Of a stretch of DNA of 61,753 nt, positions 7,999 through 16,629 are shown piece after piece. A program made the position numbers and the translations under genes. Positions within the stretch are counted from its first letter, which is position 1, and each line of letters begins with the position of its first letter. Under the pieces are notes generated by a model. That model had not been told where the DNA came from and ran no database searches. It saw only the letters and a program-made list of their open reading frames with translations. This DNA comes from Roseburia sp. (GTDB lineage Bacteria > Bacillota > Clostridia > Lachnospirales > Lachnospiraceae): NCBI GenBank assembly GCA_023662875.1, contig JAMPIG010000001.1, positions 66,640 to 128,392 on the forward strand, read 5' to 3'.

Positions 7999-8016
7999 CC
8001 TCAAAAGGGTAATAAT
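7988..8016 (+). promoter_or_regulatory. Sigma-A promoter for ilvE
   Basis: TTGACT (7988-7993) and AATAAT (8011-8016) are separated by 17 bp. The -35 overlaps the folA stop codon and the start of ilvE is 41 bp downstream. No T-box or other leader fits in the remaining space. Confidence 0.65.
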
Positions 8017-8057
8017 GGAAACCAACAAATATATTTCGAAAAGGAAGAAGGCAGACC

Positions 8058-9083
8058 ATGGAAAAGAAAAATATCGATTGGGGTAATCTTGGTTTCGGAT
8101 ATATACAGACGGATTTCCGGTATGTGTCCGATTATAAAGGCGGGGCCTGGGACGAGGGGCGGCTGACGGAGGACGCCAATATTGTCCTGAACGAGTGCGC
8201 CGGTGTGCTGCAGTATGCGCAGACCGTGTTCGAGGGGCTGAAGGCTTATACCACGGACGACGGTCATATCGTGACCTTCCGCCCCGATTTAAACGGAGAG
8301 CGGATGGAGGCTTCCGCGGCCAGACTGGAGATGCCTGTGTTCCCGAAGGAGCGCTTTGTGGAGGCGGTCTCGAAGGTGGTTGCGGCCAACGCCGCGTTCG
8401 TGCCCCCTTACGGCAGCGGGGCGACGCTGTATGTGCGTCCCTATCTTTTCGGCAAAAATCCGGTGATCGGCGTGAAGCCTGCGGACGAATATCAGTTTCG
8501 AATCTTCTGTACGCCGGTAGGCCCTTATTTCAAGGGCGGCGCGAAGCCCCTGACGATCCGCGTCAGCGATTTTGACCGCGCCGCGCCCCGGGGAACCGGA
8601 AATATAAAAGCCGGTTTGAATTATGCCATGAGTCTGCACGCGATTGTGACAGCCCATCACGAGGGCTTTGACGAGAATATGTATCTGGATCCCGGAACCA
8701 GGACGAAGGTAGAGGAGACCGGCGGGGCGAACTTCCTGTTTGTCACGAAGGATAATAAGGTGGTAACGCCCAAGTCCGACAGCATCCTGCCCTCTATCAC
8801 CCGCCGCTCGCTGGTCTATGTGGCGAAGGAGTATCTGGGTCTTGAGGTGGAGGAGAGGGAAGTACTGCTGGAGGAAGTAAAGGATTTCGCGGAGTGCGGT
8901 CTCTGCGGTACGGCGGCGGTAATCTCTCCCGTGGGAAAGATTGTGGATCATGGCAGGGAGATCTGTCTGCCCAGCGGTATGAGCGAGATGGGGCCTGTGA
9001 CGAAAAAGCTTTACGACACGCTGACCGGTATCCAGATGGGAAGGATCGAAGCGCCCAGGGGATGGATCCATGTGATCGAATAG
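8058..9083 (+). CDS. ilvE: Branched-chain amino acid aminotransferase
   Basis: The 341-residue PLP enzyme interconverts leucine, isoleucine and valine with their 2-oxo acids. Typical class IV features are QTVFEGLKAY near the N-terminus, VRPYLFG, the PLP lysine in GNIKAGLNYA, and EETGGANFLFV. Length and order match IlvE of the Firmicutes. It has its own promoter overlapping the folA stop codon and a Shine-Dalgarno GAAGGAAGAAGG upstream of the ATG. Confidence 0.96.
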   Translation: MEKKNIDWGNLGFGYIQTDFRYVSDYKGGAWDEGRLTEDANIVLNECAGVLQYAQTVFEGLKAYTTDDGHIVTFRPDLNGERMEASAARLEMPVFPKERFVEAVSKVVAANAAFVPPYGSGATLYVRPYLFGKNPVIGVKPADEYQFRIFCTPVGPYFKGGAKPLTIRVSDFDRAAPRGTGNIKAGLNYAMSLHAIVTAHHEGFDENMYLDPGTRTKVEETGGANFLFVTKDNKVVTPKSDSILPSITRRSLVYVAKEYLGLEVEEREVLLEEVKDFAECGLCGTAAVISPVGKIVDHGREICLPSGMSEMGPVTKKLYDTLTGIQMGRIEAPRGWIHVIE

Positions 9084-9215
9084 GAAAAGGATTCGGAAAG
9101 CGGTCTGCATGACGGCCCGGCGCGGGGTGGATCGATGCTGGCGGATGATGGAATGATTGACGGAAACGGTACGGAGAAAAGAGAAAAGAGGAACAGGGAG
9201 AGGAGCGGCGGAAGC

Positions 9216-10259
9216 GTGAGACGGATCTTTGCTTTGGCCGCTTGTCTTGCGGCGCTGCTTTGCCTTTCGGCCTGCGGCGACGGGGGAGTCAGGGTGGTAT
9301 TTACCACAGGCTTCGGGAAGGATGAGGTTTTTCGGATCGGAAGCGCGGGCTGCAGCCGAGCGGAGCTTATGGTCTATCTGACCAATATACAAAATCGGTA
9401 TGAGAACGTTTACGGGGCGGAGGTCTGGAACGTAGCGCGGGAGGATGAGACGCTGGAGGACAACGTGAAGGAGACGGTGTTAGCCAGGGTTGCCCAAATT
9501 AAGACGATGTGCCTGCTGGCGGAGAGTCTGGACGTGGAGCTGGATGAGACCGAGACGAGGCTGACCGGACAGGCGGCGCGGGAGTACTTCGGCTCGCTGA
9601 ACGAGACGGAGATCCGGCTGATGGGCGTCACGGAGGAGACCGTGCGGAAGCTCTATGAGGAGTATGCGCTGGCCGACAAGGTGTATCAGTATCTTATCCA
9701 GGATATTAATCCGGAGATCAGCGACGACGAGGCAAGAACCATAACGGTACAGCATATCCTGCTGCGCACCTGGACGACGGACGGCAGCGGCGCAAGGGTC
9801 GCTTACGGGGAAGACGTAAAGCGCTCCGTCTACGAGAAGGCCGTCGAGATCCGCCGGCTGGCGGCGGAGGGAGAAGAGGACTTCCTGGATCTGGCTTCCC
9901 GGTACGGCGAAAACCCGGAGATTACGTTTTCCTTCGGAAAGGGAGAGATTACGCCGGAGCTGGAGGAGGCGGCCTTCTCTTTGGAGACGGGCGAGATCAG
10001 CCAGGTGATTGAGACGGAGAACGGGTATCATATCATAAAATGTATCAGTACCTTTGATCGGGAGCAGACGGAGCTGAATAAGCTGACGATTGTGGAGGAG
10101 CGCCGGAGGGACGTCTTCGGCCAGGAGTACGACGCCTTTGCGGAGACCTTGATGCGCCAGCTGAACACAAAGCTCTGGGAGAAGATTGCCATGCTGCACG
10201 ACGAGGAGGTAACTACGGCGGATTTTTTTGCCGTTTACGCGAAATATTTTCCGGATTGA
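9216..10259 (+). CDS. Parvulin-type peptidylprolyl isomerase lipoprotein (PrsA/SurA-like)
   Basis: This predicted membrane-anchored foldase helps secreted proteins fold outside the membrane. I use the GTG at 9216 because it gives a classic lipoprotein signal: VRRIFALAACLAALLCLSAC with lipobox L-S-A-C. An upstream ATG at 9135 would add 27 charged residues before it. A SurA_N-like helical region (about 30-175) is followed by a rotamase domain: ITVQHILLRT, FLDLASRYGENPE, FSFGKGEITPELEEAAFSLETGEIS and TENGYHIIKC. It sits between ilvE and htpG, but a CIRCE-controlled promoter separates it from htpG. Confidence 0.88.
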   Translation: MRRIFALAACLAALLCLSACGDGGVRVVFTTGFGKDEVFRIGSAGCSRAELMVYLTNIQNRYENVYGAEVWNVAREDETLEDNVKETVLARVAQIKTMCLLAESLDVELDETETRLTGQAAREYFGSLNETEIRLMGVTEETVRKLYEEYALADKVYQYLIQDINPEISDDEARTITVQHILLRTWTTDGSGARVAYGEDVKRSVYEKAVEIRRLAAEGEEDFLDLASRYGENPEITFSFGKGEITPELEEAAFSLETGEISQVIETENGYHIIKCISTFDREQTELNKLTIVEERRRDVFGQEYDAFAETLMRQLNTKLWEKIAMLHDEEVTTADFFAVYAKYFPD

Positions 10260-10342
10260 CCTCTGAAATCGAAAGCCGGGTCGTTTTAGAAAAATTTTAG
10301 AAATCCGAAAATGCCGGAAAATCAGGGGTTTCAGAAGAATTA

Positions 10343-10369
10343 TTAGCACTCACTTAAAACGAGTGCTAA
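10343..10369 (+). promoter_or_regulatory. CIRCE operator (HrcA binding site)
   Basis: TTAGCACTC (10343-10351), nine bases, then GAGTGCTAA (10361-10369) is a perfect CIRCE inverted repeat, the operator of the heat-shock repressor HrcA. It ends 7 bp before the -35 box of the htpG promoter. CIRCE usually controls groES-groEL and hrcA-grpE-dnaK, so its use for htpG is notable. Confidence 0.95.
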
Positions 10370-10376
10370 TTTTTTG

Positions 10377-10405
10377 TTGACTTTTTGCCGAGACGGATTT
10401 AAACT
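10377..10405 (+). promoter_or_regulatory. Sigma-A promoter of htpG
   Basis: TTGACT (10377-10382) and TAAACT (10400-10405) are 17 bp apart. CIRCE lies immediately upstream, and the htpG ATG is 63 bp downstream of the -10. Confidence 0.8.
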
Positions 10406-10467
10406 TGTCTCTAGCGGGTGATAAAAGGAAATCACCAAAGATTTCAGAGAGAAAGGGATGTTGTAAG

Positions 10468-12660
10468 ATGGCGGCAAAGAGCGGCAATTTATCAATTAAC
10501 AGTGAAAACATTTTTCCGATCATCAAGAAGTGGCTGTATGAGGATCACGACATTTTTTACAGGGAGCTGATTTCCAACGGCTGCGACGCGGTGACGAAGC
10601 TGAAAAAGCTGGATATGATGGGCGAGTATACGTTGCCTGACGATTATAAGGCGAGGGTGACGGTCACGGTGAACCCGGAGAAAAAGAGCCTGTCGGTTAC
10701 GGACAACGGTCTTGGCATGACGGCGGAGGAAGTGGACGAGTATATCAATCAGATCGCCTTTTCCGGCGCTACGGACTTTATCGAGAAATACAAGGACAAG
10801 AGCAATGCGGATCAGATCATCGGCCACTTCGGCCTGGGCTTCTATTCCGCCTTTATGGTAGCGGACGAGGTGCATATCGATACCCTGTCCTATAAAGAGG
10901 GCGCGAAGCCGGTGCATTGGGAGTGCGACGGCGGAACGGAATTCTCGATGGAGGATGGAGACAGGGCGGAGGTCGGAACTACGGTGACCCTGTTCCTGAA
11001 CGAGGACTGCCTGGAGTTCTGTAATGAGTACAAGGCCCGCGAGGTCATCAAAAAGTATTGTTCCTTCATGCCGACGGAAATCTACCTCACCAAGGCGGAC
11101 AGCCAGGAGACACAGATTATCCGGGAGGATGAGAAGCGGCCGGACGATGTGGTGCTGGAGGAGATCGAGCCGGAGAAGAAGGAGGAAAAACCGGAGACGG
11201 AGGAGGGCGGAGACAGCCCCGCCGAGGAGAAGGAGCCGGAGCCGAAGAAGCTGAAAATCCGGAAGCGTCCGGAGCTTCTGAACGAGACGGCGCCCCTCTG
11301 GACGAAGCATCCCAACGACTGCACCAGAGAGGAGTATCTGGAGTTTTACCGCAAGGTTTTCCAGGACTATAAGGAGCCGCTGTTCTGGATCCATCTGAAC
11401 ATGGATTATCCCTTTAACCTGAAGGGGATCCTGTACTTCCCCAAGATCAATATGGAGTACGAATCCATCGAGGGCACCATCAAGCTCTATAACAATCAGG
11501 TGTTCGTCGCAGACAATATCAAGGAGGTTATTCCGGAGTTTTTGCTGTTGCTGAAGGGCGTTATCGACTGTCCGGATCTGCCCCTGAACGTATCCAGAAG
11601 CGCGCTGCAGAACGACGGCTTTGTAAAGAAGATCTCGGAGTATATATCCAAAAAGGTTGCCGATAAGCTCTCCGGCATGTGCAAGACCGAAAAGGAGGAG
11701 TACGACAAATACTGGGATGACATCAGCCCCTTCATCAAGTTCGGCTGCCTGAAGGACGACAAGTTCTGCGAGAAGATGAACGACTATATCCTGTTTAAGA
11801 ATCTGGACGGGAAATACCTGACCCTTCCGGAGTGCCTGGAGATCAAGCCTCAGGACGAGGAGACGGAGGCAGGAGAGGAAACCGAAGGCGCTGCCCAGGA
11901 GAAGGCGGTGGAGGCTTCGGAAGCGGAAGAGAGCGGTTCCCAGGGAGGAAGCGCCGTGGACGAAAACGGCAACCGGGTAGAGGCGGAGATCGTGACCGAG
12001 GACGCTTCTTCCGAGGCGGAGGCCGACGAGGCGGAAGAGGAGAAGAAGGAAAAGATTATTTATTATGTTACGGACGAGCAGCAGCAGAGCCAGTACATTA
12101 ATATGTTCCGGGCGGCGAAGATGGACGCTGTGATTCTGACCCACAATATCGACCAGCCCTTCATCTCCCAGCTGGAGTCGAAGAACGAGGGCGTCCGGTT
12201 CCAGAGAATCGACGCGGACGTGACGGACACCATGAAGGCGAAAACCTCCAAGAAGGCTCAGGAGGAATATGAGGAGCAGGCGAAGGCGATTGCCGAGATC
12301 ATGAAAAAGGCTTTGAAGAATGACAAGATCACGGTCAAGGTGGAGAAGCTGAAGAATAAGAAGGTTTCGTCCGTGATTACCCTGTCGGAGGAAACCAGGC
12401 GGATGCAGGATATGATGAAGATGTATTCCATGCCCGGGATGGATATGGGAGGCTTCGGCGGCGAGGGCGAGACCCTGATCCTGAACGCGGGGCATCCGCT
12501 GGTGCAGTATGTCACCGAGCATAAGGACGGCGAAAACGTAGAGATGATCTGCGAGCAGCTTTACGATCTGGCGAAGATCCAGCATGCGCCGCTTTCCTCC
12601 GAGGCGATGACGAAATTTGTGGCGAGAAGCAACGAGATTATGCTGTTGCTGACGAAGTAG
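10468..12660 (+). CDS. htpG: Molecular chaperone HtpG (Hsp90)
   Basis: This 730-residue ATP-dependent chaperone has the GHKL ATPase motifs: YRELISNGCDAV, DNGLGMT, and IGHFGLGFYSAFMVAD. The middle domain has PLNVSRSALQ and the C-terminal dimerisation domain is present. It is about 100 residues longer than a typical bacterial HtpG. One acidic E/K/P-rich linker lies at about 211-267, between the N and middle domains, and another E/A/S-rich one at about 459-527, before the C-terminal domain. The start is the ATG after GAAAGGGATG; the 21 codons upstream lie in the promoter and leader. CIRCE indicates HrcA control, and a terminator follows. Confidence 0.97.
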   Translation: MAAKSGNLSINSENIFPIIKKWLYEDHDIFYRELISNGCDAVTKLKKLDMMGEYTLPDDYKARVTVTVNPEKKSLSVTDNGLGMTAEEVDEYINQIAFSGATDFIEKYKDKSNADQIIGHFGLGFYSAFMVADEVHIDTLSYKEGAKPVHWECDGGTEFSMEDGDRAEVGTTVTLFLNEDCLEFCNEYKAREVIKKYCSFMPTEIYLTKADSQETQIIREDEKRPDDVVLEEIEPEKKEEKPETEEGGDSPAEEKEPEPKKLKIRKRPELLNETAPLWTKHPNDCTREEYLEFYRKVFQDYKEPLFWIHLNMDYPFNLKGILYFPKINMEYESIEGTIKLYNNQVFVADNIKEVIPEFLLLLKGVIDCPDLPLNVSRSALQNDGFVKKISEYISKKVADKLSGMCKTEKEEYDKYWDDISPFIKFGCLKDDKFCEKMNDYILFKNLDGKYLTLPECLEIKPQDEETEAGEETEGAAQEKAVEASEAEESGSQGGSAVDENGNRVEAEIVTEDASSEAEADEAEEEKKEKIIYYVTDEQQQSQYINMFRAAKMDAVILTHNIDQPFISQLESKNEGVRFQRIDADVTDTMKAKTSKKAQEEYEEQAKAIAEIMKKALKNDKITVKVEKLKNKKVSSVITLSEETRRMQDMMKMYSMPGMDMGGFGGEGETLILNAGHPLVQYVTEHKDGENVEMICEQLYDLAKIQHAPLSSEAMTKFVARSNEIMLLLTK

Positions 12661-12722
12661 GCCGGGGGACTACGGAAAGAGGGATTTCCGGGAGAAAAGA
12701 TTTCCGAGGAGAAGAGAAAAAG

Positions 12723-12763
12723 CAAACGGGCAGGAGGGAGATCCCTTTTTGCCCGTTTGTTTT
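12723..12763 (+). terminator. Rho-independent terminator of htpG
   Basis: CAAACGGGCA (12723-12732) pairs with TGCCCGTTTG (12750-12759), and TTTT follows. It lies 63 bp beyond the htpG stop. Confidence 0.85.
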
Positions 12764-12778
12764 GCGAGAATCAGCAGG

Positions 12779-12841
12779 GTCAGGATCTCAGCACGACAAA
12801 AACCGTGCCTGCACGAGTTTCTGTCGTGCTGAGATCCTGAC
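12779..12841. repeat. 63-bp near-perfect palindrome (long hairpin)
   Basis: A 25-bp left arm (12779-12803) pairs with 12817-12841 with one mismatch. The 13-nt centre is itself CGTGC-CT-GCACG plus one base, so almost the whole element folds into one hairpin of about 30 bp. It has no U tract on either side. It lies between the htpG terminator and the convergent gene at 12967. The rest of 12842-12966 holds no gene I can support. Confidence 0.85.
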
Positions 12842-12966
12842 GAGCAACGCGAAAGAGGGAAGCGAAGCCATCCGAGCCTACTGATTCGCGCCAGCGCCAG
12901 GCAGCGCATGTTTCCAACCGGTGAAGGCTTGAAATCCGACCGATAATGGGAGGACATTAGAACCGG

Positions 12967-13908
12967 TCAATGCGAAGAAAGGCAGAAGCTGCCTGTCTCC
13001 AGCAGCTTTCTCTGGGCGGCCAGAATGTCCTCCTCTGTACCCTGCCATTGTTCCATGTCCTCGCTGATGAAATAGAGCATCCGATCCGACAGGTTGGAAA
13101 GGAAACGCACTGCCACACGTCCGGAAGCCCCTGTCAGCGCCGCCGTCAGGGTGCTGTTGTCCGTATTCCGCAATATTGCCCGGATGGTAAAGTCGTCCAG
13201 ATCGGCAAAGTCCTCCAGCAGATTGGTGTCATTCGAGAACGTTTTTTTCTTCTCGTATCGGCTGAGGATATCCTGTCTGCTGTTTTTCAGAAGCACGCTT
13301 AAGGCTTCTCTTTTTTCGCAGTAGTCCATACCGATGTGGGAGGCTACCGTTTCCTGTATGATTTCCGGATTTTCGCCGGAAAAAATCATACGGATTGTCT
13401 CTGCGATCATACGCCCTTCCGCCCGCTCCGCTTCCGGCAGGGTGAAAACATAGTTATCCAGCAGCCGAAAGCACAGATCCGGCTGCAGCTGTCTCATGAA
13501 AAGGTCAAGGAGGCAGGAGATGGAAAAAGCGAGAAACCTGCTGTTTCCCTGAAGCTGCGGAACGGCTTCCTCCAGAGCCAGCAGTCCCTGCTCCCGGCTG
13601 AGCTTCGCGCATTTCAGCAGATCATCTCCGATCTCCATCAGCCGGAATTTTTTTTCGTCATAGTCTCCGATCTGCTCCACCTGCAGCGGGCTTCTGCCCA
13701 CCAGCTCGTCGATGCTGCACTCAAAAAAGTCGGCCAGCGCCCACAGGATTTCCACGCCGGGAACGGAAAGATTGCGCTCCCATTTGGAGATTGCCGCGGG
13801 ACTGACGTGAAGCGCCAGGGCCAGCTGCTCCTGGGTCATTTTCTTTGCCATACGCAGTGAATACAGTTTTTCTCCTAAACGGAGGCCGTGGTAGGGATTG
13901 CTTTGCAT
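12967..13908 (-). CDS. XRE-family HTH regulator fused to MotA-like and FliG-C-like segments
   Basis: Residues 8-72 of this 313-residue protein are a clear Cro/CI-type HTH (LYSLRMAKKMTQEQLALALHVSPAAISKWERN). The rest resembles flagellar motor proteins. REQGLLALEEAV (105-116) and FSGENPEIIQETVASHI (176-192) look like the cytoplasmic loop of MotA. Residues 230-303 (LEDFADLDDFTIRAILRNTD, then ALTGAS, SNLSDRM, ISEDME, AAQRKLLE) follow the FliG C-terminal domain pattern FED-LDD-I-LR-D-AL-GAS-N-S-R-ED-AQ-K. No membrane segment is seen and no flagellar gene is near. The resemblance is by eye and could be tested by profile search. Function unknown; probably DNA-binding. Confidence 0.8.
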   Translation of the reverse strand: MQSNPYHGLRLGEKLYSLRMAKKMTQEQLALALHVSPAAISKWERNLSVPGVEILWALADFFECSIDELVGRSPLQVEQIGDYDEKKFRLMEIGDDLLKCAKLSREQGLLALEEAVPQLQGNSRFLAFSISCLLDLFMRQLQPDLCFRLLDNYVFTLPEAERAEGRMIAETIRMIFSGENPEIIQETVASHIGMDYCEKREALSVLLKNSRQDILSRYEKKKTFSNDTNLLEDFADLDDFTIRAILRNTDNSTLTAALTGASGRVAVRFLSNLSDRMLYFISEDMEQWQGTEEDILAAQRKLLETGSFCLSSH

Positions 13909-14091
13909 ACCTGCTCCTGTCTGCGCGCCGCACGCGCATTGTCATCTGTTTTGGAAAATCGTCTGCGGATTTCAGGTTCTATAGGAAATACCGCCGCAGC
14001 CAAAGCGCCGCTTTTCATGCCAATAGTTTAGTGGCTTGGACGTTTTCTGTCAAAGGATAAATCGTTGTTTTTCTTTCCAACTGTAGAGAGG

Positions 14092-16377
14092 CTACTCCGC
14101 CAGATACATCTTCAGGGCGTCTTCGATCTTCGAAAGGGTTTCCTCCAGGGGCCGGGAGCCGCGCAGATAGTCTCCCAGGCACTCGCTTAACACCTCCCGG
14201 ATTTTATCGTCTTCTTTCACTGGCCGCTCCAGGGCTTCGATCGCCTGCAGCAGGCGCTCCGCCGTCTCCGCAGAGTAGGGATTTGCCTCAAAATTCAAAG
14301 CTCCGCCCTCCTCGTCCATAAGCAGGATGGACAGGATGCTGTTGGAGCGATCTTTCCGGGCAAGCTCCTCTAAGGCGGCGCGATTTACCGGAAAGCCTCT
14401 GTAGGTGTCGGAGCTTTGAACCTGCAGGGACAGGGCGAAGCGCAGGAAATCCTTTGCGGCTTCGGGATCGCTGCAGGTCTTGCAGATCGCCAGCTGGGCC
14501 GAGGGAAGAAACCGATTTTCAAAGGCGGCGAAATCCCCCTTGATATACTCCGCCATAGCCATGGGAAGCAGACAATCCGCGAATCCGTTCGCCGGATAGA
14601 AGGCAAGCTTTGCCCTTCCGACCAGATCGAACATACCGTAAGAGGATTCTCCCTCGGGATGAGATTCGATCAGGCCGCAGTTATCGGCGATGGCCTTCAG
14701 GTATTCCAGGTATTTTCCCAGAGTCTCTTTATCCAGCTGTTTTTCCCGGACGATTTCGTCGCAGAAGAAGGGATAGAAGAGGGAGACAAGCTCTTCTGTG
14801 GTCTGAGGGCCCATATAGCTGCCCTGTGCATGGGAGAGAAAGCCTGCCAGGGTCTCCAGCGTTTTCATATCCTCCGAGCGGATATCCCGGCCCAGCGCCA
14901 GCTGCAAACCGAATTCCAGAGGCACGATATAGCGCGTGCCGTCCTCCCGAAGGTAGGTCTGTGTAATATTGGAGAGCAGCTCGCCGCTGTCCTCCAGAGG
15001 ACGGATCACATCCTCCAGATTTTCCAGCAGTCCCCTGGAGAGATAGGACTCGGCGTTCAGATGATCCACGACCAGGAGATCCGGCGCGCCGTCGCCCAGA
15101 AGCAGGGTGTTCAGCTTTTTGTAGACGGAATCATAATCGGGGATTTCCGAGCTGTCCAGGGAATACTCGTATTGAAGCTGGATCGAGATTTCCGGATGGG
15201 CCTTATGATACAGGACGGCGGCCTGCTTCAGCAGGGTATTTTCGAAAACAGAGTACACCGTCAGGCTTTGCCGGGGCGCGGACACGGCGTCGGGATCATA
15301 GCGGTATCGGTTCAGCTTTTGGGCTTCGGAAGACTGGAACAGGGCGTAAATACTTCCATCCTCCAGAGCGTTCAGCCCGAGGCACCAGAGGTCGGGAAGG
15401 GAGAAATCTGTGTCCGCGCCCTCCGCCAGCAGCTCCCACTGCGACTCAGGATCGCCTCCCGGCAGCCGGTAAATACCGTTTTCTTCCGCCGCGATCAGGG
15501 AGCCGTCCGGCAGGATGTCCAGAAAAAAGCTGCCGCCCCCGCCGATGGAAAAGGAGTTCTCCGAGCTGCCGCCGGTGGAAGCGGAGGCTTCCCCTTCGGT
15601 TCCGGGAGCAAAGGGGATCAGGACGGAATCGCTTTTTTTAGCGTTCGGCCGTTTTTCAATCCAGGTTCCCGAGCTGTCGGAGGAGAGAAGATACAGATCC
15701 TTTCCCTGAACCAGGAGATCGTCGTAAAAAGAGTCCGGAGCTTCGCTTTCCAGGACGCTGCCGTCCTCGCCCGACAAAAGCTCCAGGGAGAACAGGGAAG
15801 AGACTGCAAGCGTATTGTCCTCCAGAGCGGCTAATTCCTGTACCATGTCGAAAATACCGGTGTCGGCGTCTGGGGCGATCCATTTTTCCGGAGTGATTTC
15901 CACGGCGGAAGAGCCTACAGCCTTCCAGAGATGTCCCAGGAAACCGTCCTCGGAAAGATATGCGGCGTAAAGGTAGCGCTGTCCGTCGGATCCGTCCGTC
16001 CGCTTCGCCTCCAGCCAGTCTGTGCCGGGAAAGATCATTTCCGCCAGCCAGCTTTCCGTCACGTCCTGAAATTCCTCTTCCTGCAGCTCCCACTCCCGCA
16101 GGGCAGTATTTTCGCCTTCCGTCCTTGTCGTCAGAAGGTGAAGCCGGTTTCCGGATCGGAACATCTGCAGAGCCGTTTCTTCCGCCAGCTCCGGCGGCAA
16201 AGGGATTTCCTCCTCCACATACCGTCCCTTTTCCGACGGGGCGGAATCGCTCTGCCTGGACGGAGAGGAATCGTTTCCTGCCGGTTCGTCGCTTTTGCCG
16301 CAGCCGCCCAGCGCGCCGGTCAGCAGCCCCAGAGACAGGGCCAGCGCCAGCCTTCTTTTCCATTTTGTGTGTTTCAT
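14092..16377 (-). CDS. Large lipoprotein with extracellular solute-binding protein domain
   Basis: The 761-residue protein has a lipoprotein signal with lipobox LGGC (Cys26) and a S/D/E-rich linker. Residues about 45-365 are a repetitive beta-rich segment with strands such as EENGIYRLPGGDPE, possibly a propeller. Residues about 375-760 resemble family 1 solute-binding proteins (LTVYSVFENTLLKQAAVLYHKAHPEISIQ, APDLLVVDHLNAE, NRFLPSAQLAIC, AAKDFLRFALS). No ABC permease is nearby, so it may sense rather than import a ligand. It follows the two-component operon after 252 bp and could be part of its sensory apparatus. The start has AAGGAGTTGACAGAAA upstream. Confidence 0.8.
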   Translation of the reverse strand: MKHTKWKRRLALALSLGLLTGALGGCGKSDEPAGNDSSPSRQSDSAPSEKGRYVEEEIPLPPELAEETALQMFRSGNRLHLLTTRTEGENTALREWELQEEEFQDVTESWLAEMIFPGTDWLEAKRTDGSDGQRYLYAAYLSEDGFLGHLWKAVGSSAVEITPEKWIAPDADTGIFDMVQELAALEDNTLAVSSLFSLELLSGEDGSVLESEAPDSFYDDLLVQGKDLYLLSSDSSGTWIEKRPNAKKSDSVLIPFAPGTEGEASASTGGSSENSFSIGGGGSFFLDILPDGSLIAAEENGIYRLPGGDPESQWELLAEGADTDFSLPDLWCLGLNALEDGSIYALFQSSEAQKLNRYRYDPDAVSAPRQSLTVYSVFENTLLKQAAVLYHKAHPEISIQLQYEYSLDSSEIPDYDSVYKKLNTLLLGDGAPDLLVVDHLNAESYLSRGLLENLEDVIRPLEDSGELLSNITQTYLREDGTRYIVPLEFGLQLALGRDIRSEDMKTLETLAGFLSHAQGSYMGPQTTEELVSLFYPFFCDEIVREKQLDKETLGKYLEYLKAIADNCGLIESHPEGESSYGMFDLVGRAKLAFYPANGFADCLLPMAMAEYIKGDFAAFENRFLPSAQLAICKTCSDPEAAKDFLRFALSLQVQSSDTYRGFPVNRAALEELARKDRSNSILSILLMDEEGGALNFEANPYSAETAERLLQAIEALERPVKEDDKIREVLSECLGDYLRGSRPLEETLSKIEDALKMYLAE

Positions 16378-16629
16378 TTTCTGTCAACTCCTTCTTGTTG
16401 TTTTTGCGTTGGCGGTATCGCGCCGATGTCGGCCAGGTGCGCATCCTGCCGCGGAGGGATACCGACAAGGTACAGGGTAACAGAAAAATGTCACGGGTTT
16501 GTGTCCGACATGTGCCGGAGTTGTAAAATCCATCTTTTCGGAGCATTTGGCTTCGAGAGAACAACGATCTGTCAAGCCGACAATGTGGGGAAGGGCAGCA
16601 ATTTCACAAGGGCTCCCAGATGGACTCGC

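Noticed and set aside
8017..8057. T-box or other amino acid riboswitch before ilvE
   Set aside because: Only about 40 bp separate the -10 from the start codon, too little for a T-box.
10492..12585. 697-codon minus-strand open frame
   Set aside because: It lies entirely opposite htpG, whose domains are unmistakable; high GC and strong codon bias leave the opposite strand open.
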